From NCBI GenBank assembly GCA_965230665.1, contig CBDDLM010000004.1, positions 744,001 through 808,000 of the forward strand: a DNA stretch of 64,000 bases, in the 5' to 3' direction. The notes under the pieces are model-generated. The model saw only the letters and a list, made by a program, of their open reading frames with translations, was not told where the DNA came from and did no database searches. This document shows, piece by piece, positions 50,803 through 60,641 of this stretch. Each line of letters opens with the position of its first letter. The first letter of the stretch is position 1. Origin of the DNA: JAGNRR01 sp965230665 (GTDB lineage: Bacteria; Bacteroidota; Bacteroidia; Chitinophagales; Chitinophagaceae). The position numbers and the translations under genes were made by a program.

Positions 50803-51593
50803 AAGATCTCTTAAAAGCTATTTATTCGGTTTACGTCATGCTAATTTTCTTAGTCATGCTGTTACCGTCTTTTCTATTTTGGCTTTTGATCTATTTACTC
50901 CCCCTCAAACTTAGAGATCAAATCGTGCATTACATGCTTCGCTTTTACGCTCATTTTTGGTGTTATGCTATAGGTATTATCCCGCGCAAGTTTCATGAAG
51001 AAAAAACCAATTTTGACAACTCTTATGTTATAGCCGTTAATCATCAATCCTATTGGGACCCTGTGCAGATGTATACCTCTTTAACCTCCTATTTTAAGGG
51101 TGTAGGTAAAGTAGAGGTGAGCAAAGCACCTTTGTTTGGCCTGCTTTATAAAATGGCTGTAATACCAGTAGATAGAAGTTCAGTAAGAAAAAGCGCCACG
51201 ACCTATCGAACGATGGTTCGTTACCTCCAAAACAATTGGTCCATTCTCATTTTCCCAGAGGCTACCTTCCCCGATGTTAAACGAGCAAGCCTTTTAGCTT
51301 TCAAGAAAGGAGCTTTTGCATTAGCCCAAAAGGAAAAAAAAGAAATTTTGCCCCTGCTTTTTGTAGATACCGCCGAGCGCATGCCCCCTAATAGTTTTTT
51401 TAAATTTACACCAGGCTATCTAACTACCGTTTATCTACCAACGATTCCTGTTCAACAGTTTGACGAAGAGGTCAAGCTTAGGAAATTTACCCAACACTAT
51501 ATGCAGATTTGTTTAGACTATTGCCGTGCACAAGATTGTAAGGGCGTATACGAATTTGCCTTAGATCATCTAAAGGCGAACAATATTATTTAA
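50799..51593 (+). CDS. 1-acyl-sn-glycerol-3-phosphate acyltransferase (PlsC family)
   Basis: 264 aa. N-terminal membrane helix (YSVYVMLIFLVMLLPSFLFWLLIYLL), then NHQSYWDP (the HX4D catalytic motif) and FPEATFP. The family converts lysophosphatidate to phosphatidate at the inner membrane; in Bacteroidota several members act on other lipids, so plsC itself is not certain. ATG overlaps the hisS stop by 4 bases. Confidence 0.85.
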   Translation: MKDLLKAIYSVYVMLIFLVMLLPSFLFWLLIYLLPLKLRDQIVHYMLRFYAHFWCYAIGIIPRKFHEEKTNFDNSYVIAVNHQSYWDPVQMYTSLTSYFKGVGKVEVSKAPLFGLLYKMAVIPVDRSSVRKSATTYRTMVRYLQNNWSILIFPEATFPDVKRASLLAFKKGAFALAQKEKKEILPLLFVDTAERMPPNSFFKFTPGYLTTVYLPTIPVQQFDEEVKLRKFTQHYMQICLDYCRAQDCKGVYEFALDHLKANNII

Positions 51594-51606
51594 TACCTTC
51601 ACGAAT

Positions 51607-52035
51607 ATGTTCGCTGACATTCTGCTTCCTGTACCGCTTAAAACAACGTTTACCTATGGGGTGCCGATTGAATTTCAAGAACGAATTCGTGTCGGTCAAC
51701 GTGTAGAAGTTTCCTTCGGTAAGAACAAAATGTACAGCGGCATCATCAAGAAGATTCATACTCAAAAACCTGAAGGGTACAGCATAAAACCTATCAAAAA
51801 TATTATTGATACTATACCTATTGTAACCTCAACCCAGCTTGAGCTTTGGGCATGGATGGCTGATTATTACATGTGTGCGGAAGGTGAAGTGATGAATGCT
51901 TCATTACCTGCATATCTCAAACTGGAAAGTGAACAGGTTATTACCCTGAATGAAGATGCTGTAATAAACGAACAGGAGCTAAGCGACGAAGAATTTATCC
52001 TTATTGAAGCGTTGAAAAGCAAAATGGGGCAATAG
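51607..52035 (+). pseudogene. priA: N-terminal fragment of primosomal protein PriA
   Basis: 142 codons matching the first part of PriA, the 3'-DNA-end binding domain (FADILLPVPLKTTFTYGVPIEFQERIRVGQRVEVSFGKNK, ELWAWMADYYMCAEGEVMNASLP) and the start of the winged helix (LSDEEFILIEALKSK), ended by TAG at 52033. Complete PriA has about 800 residues with a helicase and a zinc-binding region; neither is found in the 90 bases before the next gene in any frame. It is either a decayed duplicate or a separate small protein. It is not known whether a full priA exists elsewhere. Confidence 0.75.
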
Positions 52036-52148
52036 GACACAGCATTTATGAAAAAAAGAGTAAAAAGCCCTCTCACTTTTACATTCTACTGACAAATTGA
52101 AATTATCGAATTCGAAATTCATACTTGATTTGTACTAACTTTATAAAT

Positions 52149-53939
52149 GTGAAAACCAAATTCTTTCTAATGATCGCCTTTCTGGCAATAACGCATATTG
52201 CTTTTGCTCAAGATCAGATTATTCATAGCAAAGAAATTTTTCCCGAAGAGCAGCATAGCCAGTTTGAATTACTTAAGCAACTGATCCCAGAAATCAATCA
52301 AGATCAAATTACATTACGTACTCGGTTTTTTAATACAGGCAAACGATCAAAACATTATACCTATGATGTCCTTTATATAGGTTTACCAATTTTCACAAAC
52401 TATATTAAAGTCAACACTAGCTTGGACAATAGAATCATTTCGATTGCTAAAAATCTAAATGATTACCAATCCTATTCCATAGAACAGTTTACTTGGGAAC
52501 AAAAGAGTTGGGAAACACAAAAGCTTTCCGCTAAACATTGGACCCCAAAAGAGGCGGTTAAAAATAAATACTACGCTATTTATGAACACGACGGACAAGC
52601 CGCAGTCGTACAAGTTCAAGAAGCATGGGATAAAACATATGATAAAACAAAACTAATTAACCTTGATAACGAAGTGGTAGGTTTTTGGGATCACCAATTG
52701 CGGCTTGGGATTGATACCTTCATTAATGCCGATGTGTTTGAACCCGATCCACTTACCTTTCTCAATAAAATATATGGTGTACCTTATGTTGATTCAAACG
52801 ATCAAAACCTAAGTTGGATGGGAGCCGCTTATGTACCTGTTAATATACCAGCAGTCTACGACACATTTGTAAATAAATTTTTTATAGAAAGCGACTTCGT
52901 AAAAATAGAAGATATTGAAAGTCCCAATATTGCACCTGCAAGCTCTACCACGAATAACTTTTATTTTAATCGATCCGAATCAGGTTTTGAGGATTGTATG
53001 GTTGCTTATCATATTAATGTGTTTCACGATCACTTAACGGCATTGGGTTATAACTCCTTAATGAATCTGCAATTAGAGGCTGACCCCCATGGGCAGTTCG
53101 GTGGTGATAATTCTGTCTTTAATAGAAATGGAGGCAGTCCAACCATTATTTTTGGAGTCGGTGGGATAGATGATGCTGAAGATGCCGATGTCATTATTCA
53201 TGAATACTGCCATGGAGTAAGTTGGAGTGCTAATGCCAATGGAGTTTTTACATCAGAAAGACGAGGATTAGATGAAGGAATTGGCGATTACTTTGCCACC
53301 TCCTACTCTAGGCATCTATCTTCATTTAACTGGGAAAAAGTTTTTAATTGGGACGGAAATAGCGGTCAGTGGCAAGGCAGAACAGCAGTTACAACCACTA
53401 ATTATTCAAAACCTTTCTTAGGAAATTACTATGCAATGGGCGAAGTGTGGAATGCGGCCATGCAAAAAATATATACCGATTTAGGACGTAATACGACCGA
53501 TGAGCTCATGTTAGAAACTTTGTACTTTCTTACCGAGCAAACCACATTGACCGAAGCCGCACTATATATGATGCAGGCAGATACCCTTTTAAATGGAGGC
53601 GTAAATGCGTTTACAATTTGCCAACGCTTCGCTAGTAAAAACATTCTGGCTTGGGATTGTTTCCCGGTGGGCACAACAAATCAAATAGCTGCCAATAAGT
53701 ATGTCGATGTTATTAATTCTTTCGGATTTAGCCAAGGAACAGACCCTGTCCAGTTTAGATTGCAAGTTCCACAAAAAGCCTTTTTTCAGTTGTTTGACAT
53801 AAATGGTCGTTTATTGAAGAAGGATAAGATTGAAAATGGTTTGTACGAACTAGCTCCTGAAGATTATGCATCAGGCATTTACATTGCACAAATTAGCACA
53901 ACACAAGGCATACAGACTATTAAATTGAGCCGTAAATAA
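52149..53939 (+). CDS. M36-type (fungalysin) secreted metalloprotease with T9SS sorting domain
   Basis: A GTG at 52149 (VKTKFFLMIAFLAITHIAFAQ) gives a clean signal peptide; the ATG at 52125 adds a charged stretch with no role. About 596 aa. The propeptide-like N-terminus (FTP/PepSY-like) is followed by the zinc motif HEYCH (VIIHEYCHGVSWSAN) and the downstream Glu in GLDEGIGDYFAT. The C-terminus is a type A sorting domain (FFQLFDINGRLLKKDKI, GIYIAQISTTQGIQTIKL). Secreted endopeptidase exported by T9SS. Monocistronic, with no dyad-type promoter. Confidence 0.85.
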   Translation: MKTKFFLMIAFLAITHIAFAQDQIIHSKEIFPEEQHSQFELLKQLIPEINQDQITLRTRFFNTGKRSKHYTYDVLYIGLPIFTNYIKVNTSLDNRIISIAKNLNDYQSYSIEQFTWEQKSWETQKLSAKHWTPKEAVKNKYYAIYEHDGQAAVVQVQEAWDKTYDKTKLINLDNEVVGFWDHQLRLGIDTFINADVFEPDPLTFLNKIYGVPYVDSNDQNLSWMGAAYVPVNIPAVYDTFVNKFFIESDFVKIEDIESPNIAPASSTTNNFYFNRSESGFEDCMVAYHINVFHDHLTALGYNSLMNLQLEADPHGQFGGDNSVFNRNGGSPTIIFGVGGIDDAEDADVIIHEYCHGVSWSANANGVFTSERRGLDEGIGDYFATSYSRHLSSFNWEKVFNWDGNSGQWQGRTAVTTTNYSKPFLGNYYAMGEVWNAAMQKIYTDLGRNTTDELMLETLYFLTEQTTLTEAALYMMQADTLLNGGVNAFTICQRFASKNILAWDCFPVGTTNQIAANKYVDVINSFGFSQGTDPVQFRLQVPQKAFFQLFDINGRLLKKDKIENGLYELAPEDYASGIYIAQISTTQGIQTIKLSRK

Positions 53940-54023
53940 GATCAGAAATAAGGCAAGATTAACGCTTATTCTAGTTGAGGTATTCTTGAATTCACATACC
54001 TTTGCCCAACTTTTCGTAACACT

Positions 54024-55814
54024 ATGGACAAAAAATCTGCAATTGGATTTGGCTTACTACTTGTGCTTTTGGTAATATACGTGGTATATAATCAGGCAAA
54101 TGCGCCTAAGAAAAAAAATGATCCGAAGCAAAACACTGAATTGGTAACGGATAGCTTGAAACAAGATAGCCTAGCTATTTTGAATACAACTGTTTCCGAT
54201 ACGATCAATCAGTTCGTACAAGACACTATTCTTCCTGAGCAAGAAACCATTCTTGAAAACGACTTGATTCGCATCACCTTTACAAATAAAGGTGCTTATC
54301 CAAAACAAGTTGAGCTTAAGAAGTTTAAAACGTACAAGAACTTTGAAGCTAATGTGGCAAAAGATCTTACACTTTTTAAAGGAGATCAGAACAATTTCAA
54401 TTTTGAATACCAAAGAAATGGTGTAACCCAAAATACGTTAAAACAGACGTTTAGCTCTGCTGTAAATAGCGATGGTAAATCCATCATTTTTACTAGCCCT
54501 AAAGGTGTTGTGCTAAGTTATACCCTTCCCGAGCAAAGCTATATTCTCGATGTAGATGTAACTACTGTAGGTGTTGATAAAAGCAAGAACTTAACGCTGT
54601 TTTGGAATGGTCAATCCTTACATACCGAGCGTGATAAAACAACAGAAAAGCTTTATACACAAGTATGCTATGACTTAGAAGGCGAAGGCTATGATTACTA
54701 TACCATTCGTGAAAAGAAAACCGAAGACTTTGAAAAACGTGGTATTAAGTGGTTGAGCTTTAAGCAACACTTTTTTAATACAACACTCATCCCTAAAGGA
54801 GATGCATTTGTATCAGGCGAAGTTACCACAGAGCCAACTGAAGATAAAGACTCCGCCACTGTTTCAAACTTTAGTGCTAAACTTAGCATGAAACCTATGG
54901 ACAACTTTAGTTTCCAAATGTTTACTGGGCCTAATGACTATGAATTATTGAAGTCTTACAATAATGGCATGCAAGAGATTGTTCCATTAAGTTACGGGAT
55001 TTTTGGCTTTATTAAATACATAAATAAGGGTCTCATTCTTCCTTTGTTTAACTGGTTATCCTCGCTCTTCTCCAATATGGGAATTGTTATTATTCTATTG
55101 ACGTTTATAATTCGCTTATTAATGTCTCCATTTACGTACAAAAGTTATGTTTCTAGTGCTAAAATGAAGGCGCTAAAACCTGAGCTTGATGAACTAAAAG
55201 AACAATATAAAGACGACAAACAGGCCTTCGGCGTAGAACAGATGAAACTATATCGAACAGCAGGAGTAAATCCATTAGGAGGTTGCTTACCGGCCTTATT
55301 ACAAATGCCGATTTTCTTTGCTCTATTCTCCTTCTTCCCACATTCGATTCAATTGCGACAAAAAGGTTTTGCTTGGGCTAATGATCTATCTTCTTATGAT
55401 TCTATCATCAACTTACCATTTAGTATTCCGTTTTACGGAAACCATGTGAGTTTGTTTACCATTTTGTTTGCGGCCACAAGTATTCTACTGGCCTTGTATA
55501 GTATGAGCAACGCAACTATGGATCAGAGTAATCCTGTTATGAAGTATATGCCGTTTATTATGCCGATCATGTTTTTAGGGATTTTTAATTCATTTGCTTC
55601 GGCCCTAACACTTTATTACTTCATCTCAAACTTAATAACATTAGGTCTCCAAGTTATAATTCAGAAGTTCATTATTGATCCTGATAAGATTCGAGCTAAA
55701 ATTTTGGCAAAAAAGAACGAACCTCCTAAGGAATCGAAGTTTATGCAAAAAATGAAAGAACTTCAAGAAAGGCAGGCAGAACAAGCTAAGACAAGAAGCC
55801 AACGCCGAAAATAG
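54024..55814 (+). CDS. yidC: Membrane protein insertase YidC
   Basis: 596 aa. N-terminal membrane anchor (IGFGLLLVLLVIYVVYNQ), a large periplasmic domain, then the conserved transmembrane core: WLSSLFSNMGIVIILLTFIIRLLMSPFTYKSY, GVNPLGGCLPALLQMPIFFALFSFF and YYFISNLITLGLQVIIQ, with a lysine-rich C-tail. It inserts and folds inner-membrane proteins, with or without SecYEG. Terminator immediately follows. Confidence 0.95.
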   Translation: MDKKSAIGFGLLLVLLVIYVVYNQANAPKKKNDPKQNTELVTDSLKQDSLAILNTTVSDTINQFVQDTILPEQETILENDLIRITFTNKGAYPKQVELKKFKTYKNFEANVAKDLTLFKGDQNNFNFEYQRNGVTQNTLKQTFSSAVNSDGKSIIFTSPKGVVLSYTLPEQSYILDVDVTTVGVDKSKNLTLFWNGQSLHTERDKTTEKLYTQVCYDLEGEGYDYYTIREKKTEDFEKRGIKWLSFKQHFFNTTLIPKGDAFVSGEVTTEPTEDKDSATVSNFSAKLSMKPMDNFSFQMFTGPNDYELLKSYNNGMQEIVPLSYGIFGFIKYINKGLILPLFNWLSSLFSNMGIVIILLTFIIRLLMSPFTYKSYVSSAKMKALKPELDELKEQYKDDKQAFGVEQMKLYRTAGVNPLGGCLPALLQMPIFFALFSFFPHSIQLRQKGFAWANDLSSYDSIINLPFSIPFYGNHVSLFTILFAATSILLALYSMSNATMDQSNPVMKYMPFIMPIMFLGIFNSFASALTLYYFISNLITLGLQVIIQKFIIDPDKIRAKILAKKNEPPKESKFMQKMKELQERQAEQAKTRSQRRK

Positions 55815-55842
55815 GCAATACTTAATTCAAACTTAATTCTGT

Positions 55843-55872
55843 AAAGTGACTTCCTAGGAAGTCACTTTTTTT
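55843..55872 (+). terminator. Rho-independent terminator after yidC
   Basis: AAAGTGACTTCC / GGAAGTCACTTT stem with a 2-base tip, followed by TTTTTTT. Confidence 0.9.
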
Positions 55873-55910
55873 GTCAGAAAAAATATATCTTGTGTTCAAA
55901 TACCATTTTT

Positions 55911-56342
55911 ATGAGTCCAGTCGTTAGAAATATTTTAGCCGTTATTATAGGACTAGTTGTAGGAAACCTAGTCAATATGTTTTTAATCACCTACAGTGGT
56001 TCCATTATTCCACTACCCGAGGGTATTGACCCTAACAATATGGAACAGTTACAAGAAAATTTTAAACATTTTCCACTTAAGAATTTCATCATGCCCTTTC
56101 TTGCCCATGCTCTTGGAACCTTAGCAGCTGCTTACGTAGCTTGTAAACTAGCCATGAGTCGTAAGAGGACTCTGGTCATTATAATAGGATCAATTTTCTT
56201 AGTTGGTGGCATTGCTGCAAGTTTTATGATTAAGCCACCTTCTTGGTTCATATTTGTAGATTTAGCTTTGGCCTACTTCCCTATGGCCTTCTTAGGGCAG
56301 AAGCTCGCTGGGGACAAAAGTTGGATCTCAAACAAATCCTAG
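55911..56342 (+). CDS. Unknown small membrane protein
   Basis: 143 aa from the ATG at 55911; a TTG start at 55890 would add a charged stretch and is rejected. Four hydrophobic segments (NILAVIIGLVVGNLVNMFLI; FIMPFLAHALGTLAAAYVAC; VIIIGSIFLVGGIAASFMI; FIFVDLALAYFPMAFLG). Similar small proteins are frequent in flavobacteria, with no known role. Monocistronic; nothing in the context suggests a function. Confidence 0.75.
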   Translation: MSPVVRNILAVIIGLVVGNLVNMFLITYSGSIIPLPEGIDPNNMEQLQENFKHFPLKNFIMPFLAHALGTLAAAYVACKLAMSRKRTLVIIIGSIFLVGGIAASFMIKPPSWFIFVDLALAYFPMAFLGQKLAGDKSWISNKS

Positions 56343-56432
56343 TATATAAGCTCCATATAAAGTAAAAATTTAGTCTTCTTTAACTCAGAGGAAAAGTCTG
56401 CTTCCTTACTTTTATCGTCTCAAAATTTGACT

Positions 56433-57434
56433 ATGGAAGCAGTATCATCCGACATCAGAGAATTAAACGAACGGATACAACAGAAAAGCGCTTTTATTGA
56501 CTTGCTCCAAATGGAGCTATCCAAGTCCATTGTAGGGCAGAAGTATATGACAGAACGCTTGCTCATTGGACTTTTAGCAGGTGGACATGTATTGCTCGAA
56601 GGGGTACCTGGTTTAGCAAAAACTTTGGCCATTCGCTCCCTTTCTTCAGCGGTCAATGCAAAATTCTCGCGCATTCAGTTTACCCCTGACTTACTCCCAG
56701 CCGATGTAGTGGGTACTATGATATATAATCAACGTGAAAATAACTTTGAGGTTAAGCAAGGACCTATTTTTGCGAACTTCATTTTGGCAGATGAGATTAA
56801 CCGGGCTCCTGCAAAAGTGCAGTCGGCCTTGTTAGAAGCCATGCAAGAAAAACAAGTAACCATTGGTGAGAGCACCTTTATCTTGGAAAAACCCTTTTTA
56901 GTATTGGCAACTCAAAACCCAATTGAGCAAGAAGGTACCTATCCACTGCCTGAAGCACAAGTAGATCGTTTCATGCTAAAAGTTGTAATAGGTTATCCCA
57001 ATCAGGAAGAAGAACGCCAGATTATCCGTCAGAATATCCAACCACAACATCAAGCACCTATTCAAGCAGTTGTTTCAACTGCGGATATTTTAGATGCGCG
57101 CAAACTTGTGCAGGAAGTTTATATGGACGAAAAGATTGAGCAATACATTATCGATATTGTATTCGCTACGCGCACGCCAGAAGAATATAATTTGAGTAAG
57201 CTTAAACCCCTTATTGCTTATGGTGGTTCTCCTAGGGCAAGTATTAATTTAGCTATGGCTAGTAAAGCCTATGCTTTTATTAAAAGACGTGGCTATGTAA
57301 TACCAGAAGATGTACGCGCTGTATGTCAGGATGTAATGCGCCATCGTGTAGGAGTTACCTATGAAGCTGAGGCAGAAAATATGACCAGTGAGATGATCGT
57401 AAATGAAATTCTAAACACAGTAGAAGTTCCATAA
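56433..57434 (+). CDS. MoxR-family AAA+ ATPase, Bat operon
   Basis: The ATG at 56433 (MEAVSSDI) is preferred over a TTG at 56427; 333 aa. Walker A is EGVPGLAKTLAIRSL, Walker B NFILADEINRAPAKVQSALLEAMQEKQV, then ATQNPIEQEGTYPLPEAQVDRF. First gene of the moxR-DUF58-x-batA series, in which MoxR drives VWA-domain partners; in Bacteroides the Bat proteins help oxygen tolerance. 4 bases separate it from DUF58. Confidence 0.92.
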   Translation: MEAVSSDIRELNERIQQKSAFIDLLQMELSKSIVGQKYMTERLLIGLLAGGHVLLEGVPGLAKTLAIRSLSSAVNAKFSRIQFTPDLLPADVVGTMIYNQRENNFEVKQGPIFANFILADEINRAPAKVQSALLEAMQEKQVTIGESTFILEKPFLVLATQNPIEQEGTYPLPEAQVDRFMLKVVIGYPNQEEERQIIRQNIQPQHQAPIQAVVSTADILDARKLVQEVYMDEKIEQYIIDIVFATRTPEEYNLSKLKPLIAYGGSPRASINLAMASKAYAFIKRRGYVIPEDVRAVCQDVMRHRVGVTYEAEAENMTSEMIVNEILNTVEVP

Positions 57435-57438
57435 ACCA

Positions 57439-58314
57439 TTGGCTACCGAAACGAACATAAGCGATTTACTTAAAAAGGTCCGACAGATTGAGATAAAAAC
57501 AAAAGGACTTTCTAATCACATTTTTAGTGGAGAGTATCATACTGCTTTTAAAGGACGCGGTATGAGCTTTAGCGAAGTTCGAGCCTATCAATATGGTGAT
57601 GATGTTAGAAGTATTGATTGGAACGTAACTGCACGATATGCAAATCCTCATATTAAAATTTTTGAAGAAGAACGCGAACTAACGTTGATGCTTCTGGTTG
57701 ATATTAGTGCAAGTGCACTCTTTGGTACAAGTCAAAAAAAACGAGATACCATTACCGAGCTTTGTGCCACACTATCCTTTAGTGCACTGAGCAATAATGA
57801 TAAAGTTGGAGTTATTTTCTTCTCTGATAAAGTAGAAAAATTTATTCCTCCCAAGAAAGGCAAAGGACATATCCTTTATATTATCAGAGAGTTGCTTACC
57901 ATAGAATCGCACAAAGGTGCTAAAACAAATATTGAAGAAGCCTTGCGCTACCTCAATAATGTTATTAAGAAAAGAAGTATCGCTTTTATGCTTAGCGATT
58001 TCATAAGTCCTGATTTTAAGCAGAGCTTACAAATAGCAAAAAAAAGACATGATATTATTGGTGTCCAAGTTTATGATGAGCGAGATGCCGAACTTCCCAA
58101 TATTGGTTTGGTAAAAGTACAGGACAGCGAAAATGGCGAAGAAACTTGGTTAGATACTTCTATGCCAGACCTTAGAAAATTTTATGCTCGACGTTTCGAG
58201 AGCATGTGCGAACAAGTTAAAGATGTTTTTAATAAGTCTGGGGCAGATATTATCCGAGTGCGTACCGACGAAGATTATGTAAAACCATTGAAAGGATTTT
58301 TTAAGGGTAGATAA
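57439..58314 (+). CDS. DUF58 protein (VWA-like) of the MoxR/Bat operon
   Basis: 291 aa with a probable TTG start at 57439. The DUF58 signature GRGMSFSEVRAYQYGDDVRSIDWNVTARYANPHIKIFEEERELTLMLLVDISASALFG is complete and includes the MIDAS-like DISAS, with YALSDFIS-like FMLSDFISPDF later. DUF58 proteins are partners of MoxR in several bacteria. It overlaps the stop of the next gene's start (TAATG). Confidence 0.9.
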   Translation: MATETNISDLLKKVRQIEIKTKGLSNHIFSGEYHTAFKGRGMSFSEVRAYQYGDDVRSIDWNVTARYANPHIKIFEEERELTLMLLVDISASALFGTSQKKRDTITELCATLSFSALSNNDKVGVIFFSDKVEKFIPPKKGKGHILYIIRELLTIESHKGAKTNIEEALRYLNNVIKKRSIAFMLSDFISPDFKQSLQIAKKRHDIIGVQVYDERDAELPNIGLVKVQDSENGEETWLDTSMPDLRKFYARRFESMCEQVKDVFNKSGADIIRVRTDEDYVKPLKGFFKGR

Positions 58315-59330
58315 TGAAGATGGATTCTATTATACAAAGAAAAATAGCAGGTCGTCTAAGCCAGATCATCTGGATTCTTCTTGCCAGTGTTTTTTCATTC
58401 ACGGTAAAAGCTCAGGAGGTCAAATTAGAGACTAAAGTTGACAAGCGTGAGATCTTGATTGGTGATCAGATCTCATATCAAAACAAAATTCAGTTTAACC
58501 CTCAAAAATTCAGAGTTCAACTAGCTCCTGTACCCGACACCTTTAACCTATTTGAAGTAGTGGATCGAAAAAAAGTTGATACGGTGGTAAAACAAGACGA
58601 ACTTGTTCTAACTCAGGAGACCACTTTAATTCATTTTGATTCTGGTGTTTGGTATATCCCCTCGCAAAAATTCGTGATAACACCCTTAGATGGAGGTAAT
58701 ACCTACGAACTGCTCTCGGATTCTATACCCATATTGGTAAATACTATAGATGCCGATACCAGCAAACCTATAAAACCTATTTACGATATCATAGCCGCCC
58801 AAAGGCCGTGGTGGGAAAAGTGGCTCTACCCAGTTCTTGGGCTTATTGCCTTAGTCATCATAGGAGGCCTTATTTATTACCTTATCAAGAAAAATAAAAA
58901 CAAACCAACCGCTCCCAAAGTAAAGAAAACATATGTTGCCCCATGGGATGCTGCTAATAGAGCTCTTCAAAAATTAGTGGATGAAGAGCTTTGGCTTCAT
59001 GGTCAGGAAAAACAACATCATACTAAACTAACAGATATTGTACGTACCTATCTAGAAGATGCACTCGGTTTAGATTGTTTTGAAAAAACATCTCAGGAGA
59101 TAATTACGGCAGTAAAAAAATCACTCCAAAAGAAAAAATATAAAAAAAGAGGAGAAGAGCTTGACAAACTTCGTACTATTTTCTGGACGGCCGACTTAGT
59201 AAAGTTTGCCAAAAGCAAGCCTACGGAACAAGAACATCAACGATCAAATGAGCAAGCCTTTTCTTTTGTGGAAAGCACCGCTACCTTCTTAAAACAAGAA
59301 ACCAAAGACCCAAAAAATAATACCCACTAA
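58314..59330 (+). CDS. Membrane protein of the Bat operon, BatD-like
   Basis: 338 aa. A signal-like segment (IIWILLASVFSFTVKAQ) leads to a beta-rich domain (VKLETKVDKREILIGDQISYQNKIQF, ETTLIHFDSGVWYIPSQKFVI), then a transmembrane helix (WLYPVLGLIALVIIGGLIYYLI, around 165-190) and a cytoplasmic helical tail. This is the protein usually placed between DUF58 and BatA in Bacteroidota; its exact role is unknown. Four-base-type overlap with DUF58 indicates coupling. Confidence 0.75.
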   Translation: MKMDSIIQRKIAGRLSQIIWILLASVFSFTVKAQEVKLETKVDKREILIGDQISYQNKIQFNPQKFRVQLAPVPDTFNLFEVVDRKKVDTVVKQDELVLTQETTLIHFDSGVWYIPSQKFVITPLDGGNTYELLSDSIPILVNTIDADTSKPIKPIYDIIAAQRPWWEKWLYPVLGLIALVIIGGLIYYLIKKNKNKPTAPKVKKTYVAPWDAANRALQKLVDEELWLHGQEKQHHTKLTDIVRTYLEDALGLDCFEKTSQEIITAVKKSLQKKKYKKRGEELDKLRTIFWTADLVKFAKSKPTEQEHQRSNEQAFSFVESTATFLKQETKDPKNNTH

Positions 59331-59332
59331 AC

Positions 59333-60346
59333 GTGAAGGAACTTTTTGAAATAGGAAATTACTCATTTGCACACCCCTGGTTGTTGTGGTTGTTACTCGT
59401 GATTCCGTTTCTAATATTCTGGCATCTTAAAAAACAGCAAAAGAAAAGAAGCACACTTATTCTTTCATCTATAGATGGACTACCCAAAAAAAATGGTCGG
59501 GGTAAAGCTCGTTTTATACCTTTACTTTTTGCATTACGCTTATTGGCTATTGCTGCTATTATCTTAGCCATTGCACGTCCACAAACATTCAATGTCAATG
59601 AGCAGATTAATAGTGAAGGTATCGATATCGTGCTTAGCATCGACATTTCGGGATCTATGTTGGCGCAAGATCTAAAACCAAATCGAATAGAGGCTGCAAA
59701 AAAAGTAGCTGAAGAGTTTATCGCATCTCGTCTTACAGATAGAATTGGACTGGTTACCTTCTCTGGCGAGAGTTTTACCTTGGCCCCGCTTACAACTGAT
59801 AAAAATATCCTCCTGCATCAACTTAAAAATACGCAGGTCGGACAACTAAAAGATGGTACTGCCATAGGCATGGGGCTGGGTACAGCAGTAGGTCGAATGG
59901 AAACAAGCAAAGCCGAATCCAAGGTTGTGGTCCTACTTACGGACGGAGAAAATAACTCTGGATTGATAGACCCCATCACGGCATTAGAAATTGCCAAATC
60001 CTATAAAACCAGAGTGTATACCATAGGTGTAGGCTCTAAAGGCACGGCGCCCTTTCCGTTTCAAACTATGGATGGGCAAATTATTACTAAGCCCGTTCCT
60101 GTACAGATAGATGAGGAACTGCTCCAAAAAATTGCTAAAGAAACGGGAGGCAAATACTTCAGAGCGACAAACACAAATGCCCTACGGAGTATCTATCAGG
60201 AGATTGATAAGCTTGAGCGCACAGAGGTAGATATTGCTTCTTTTAAGCGGTATCACGAACAATTTTTTCCATTTGCATTTGCAGCTATCCTCTTTCTTTT
60301 TTTAGAAATCTTACTTCGGTATACTTGGTTAAGGAGTTTTCCTTAG
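59333..60346 (+). CDS. batA: VWA-domain membrane protein BatA
   Basis: 337 aa from a GTG at 59333. Two N-terminal membrane helices (PWLLWLLLVIPFLIFW; LFALRLLAIAAIILAIA), a VWA domain with MIDAS DISGSM (IDIVLSIDISGSMLAQDLKPNR), TDGENNSG as the third MIDAS strand, and a final membrane helix. In most relatives batB, batC, batD and batE follow; here the series stops and REP repeats begin within 25 bases. Confidence 0.9.
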   Translation: MKELFEIGNYSFAHPWLLWLLLVIPFLIFWHLKKQQKKRSTLILSSIDGLPKKNGRGKARFIPLLFALRLLAIAAIILAIARPQTFNVNEQINSEGIDIVLSIDISGSMLAQDLKPNRIEAAKKVAEEFIASRLTDRIGLVTFSGESFTLAPLTTDKNILLHQLKNTQVGQLKDGTAIGMGLGTAVGRMETSKAESKVVVLLTDGENNSGLIDPITALEIAKSYKTRVYTIGVGSKGTAPFPFQTMDGQIITKPVPVQIDEELLQKIAKETGGKYFRATNTNALRSIYQEIDKLERTEVDIASFKRYHEQFFPFAFAAILFLFLEILLRYTWLRSFP

Positions 60347-60369
60347 GGCTACAACTATTTGTAGCTCAT

Positions 60370-60641
60370 CTATTCGTAGCTTCTAGCTACGAATACCTAA
60401 TAGCCCGAGCTTTCAGCTCACTTAAACAAAGTCTATCACAAGTTTACCTGTTTGACATCCAGTAGTATAGTCTCTAGCACTGCTATATACATAGTCCTCT
60501 GCTTCCTATTCGTAGCTTCTAGCTACGAATACCTAATAACCTGAGCTTTCAGCTCACTTAAACAAAGTCTATCACAAGTTTACCTGTTTGACATCCAGTA
60601 GCATAGTCTCTAGCACTGCTATATACATAATCCTCTGCTCG
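60370..60641. repeat. 136-bp tandem duplication at the transposase 3' end
   Basis: 60370-60505 and 60506-60641 are near-identical. Each starts with the palindrome CTATTCGTAGCTTCTAGCTA and contains a GAGCTTTCAGCTC hairpin, followed by 84 bases of transposase 3' coding sequence. Confidence 0.85.
60422..60505 (-). pseudogene. Duplicated 3' stump of the REP-associated transposase
   Basis: The left copy of the 136-bp repeat carries only the last 28 codons of the transposase, ending in GKLVIDFV and stop. One codon differs (Ala to Thr in YATGCQ). No start is present. Confidence 0.8.

Noticed and set aside
52036..52124. A frameshift joining the priA fragment to a downstream helicase part
   Set aside because: Only 90 bases separate it from the protease gene, and no PriA helicase motif occurs in any frame there.
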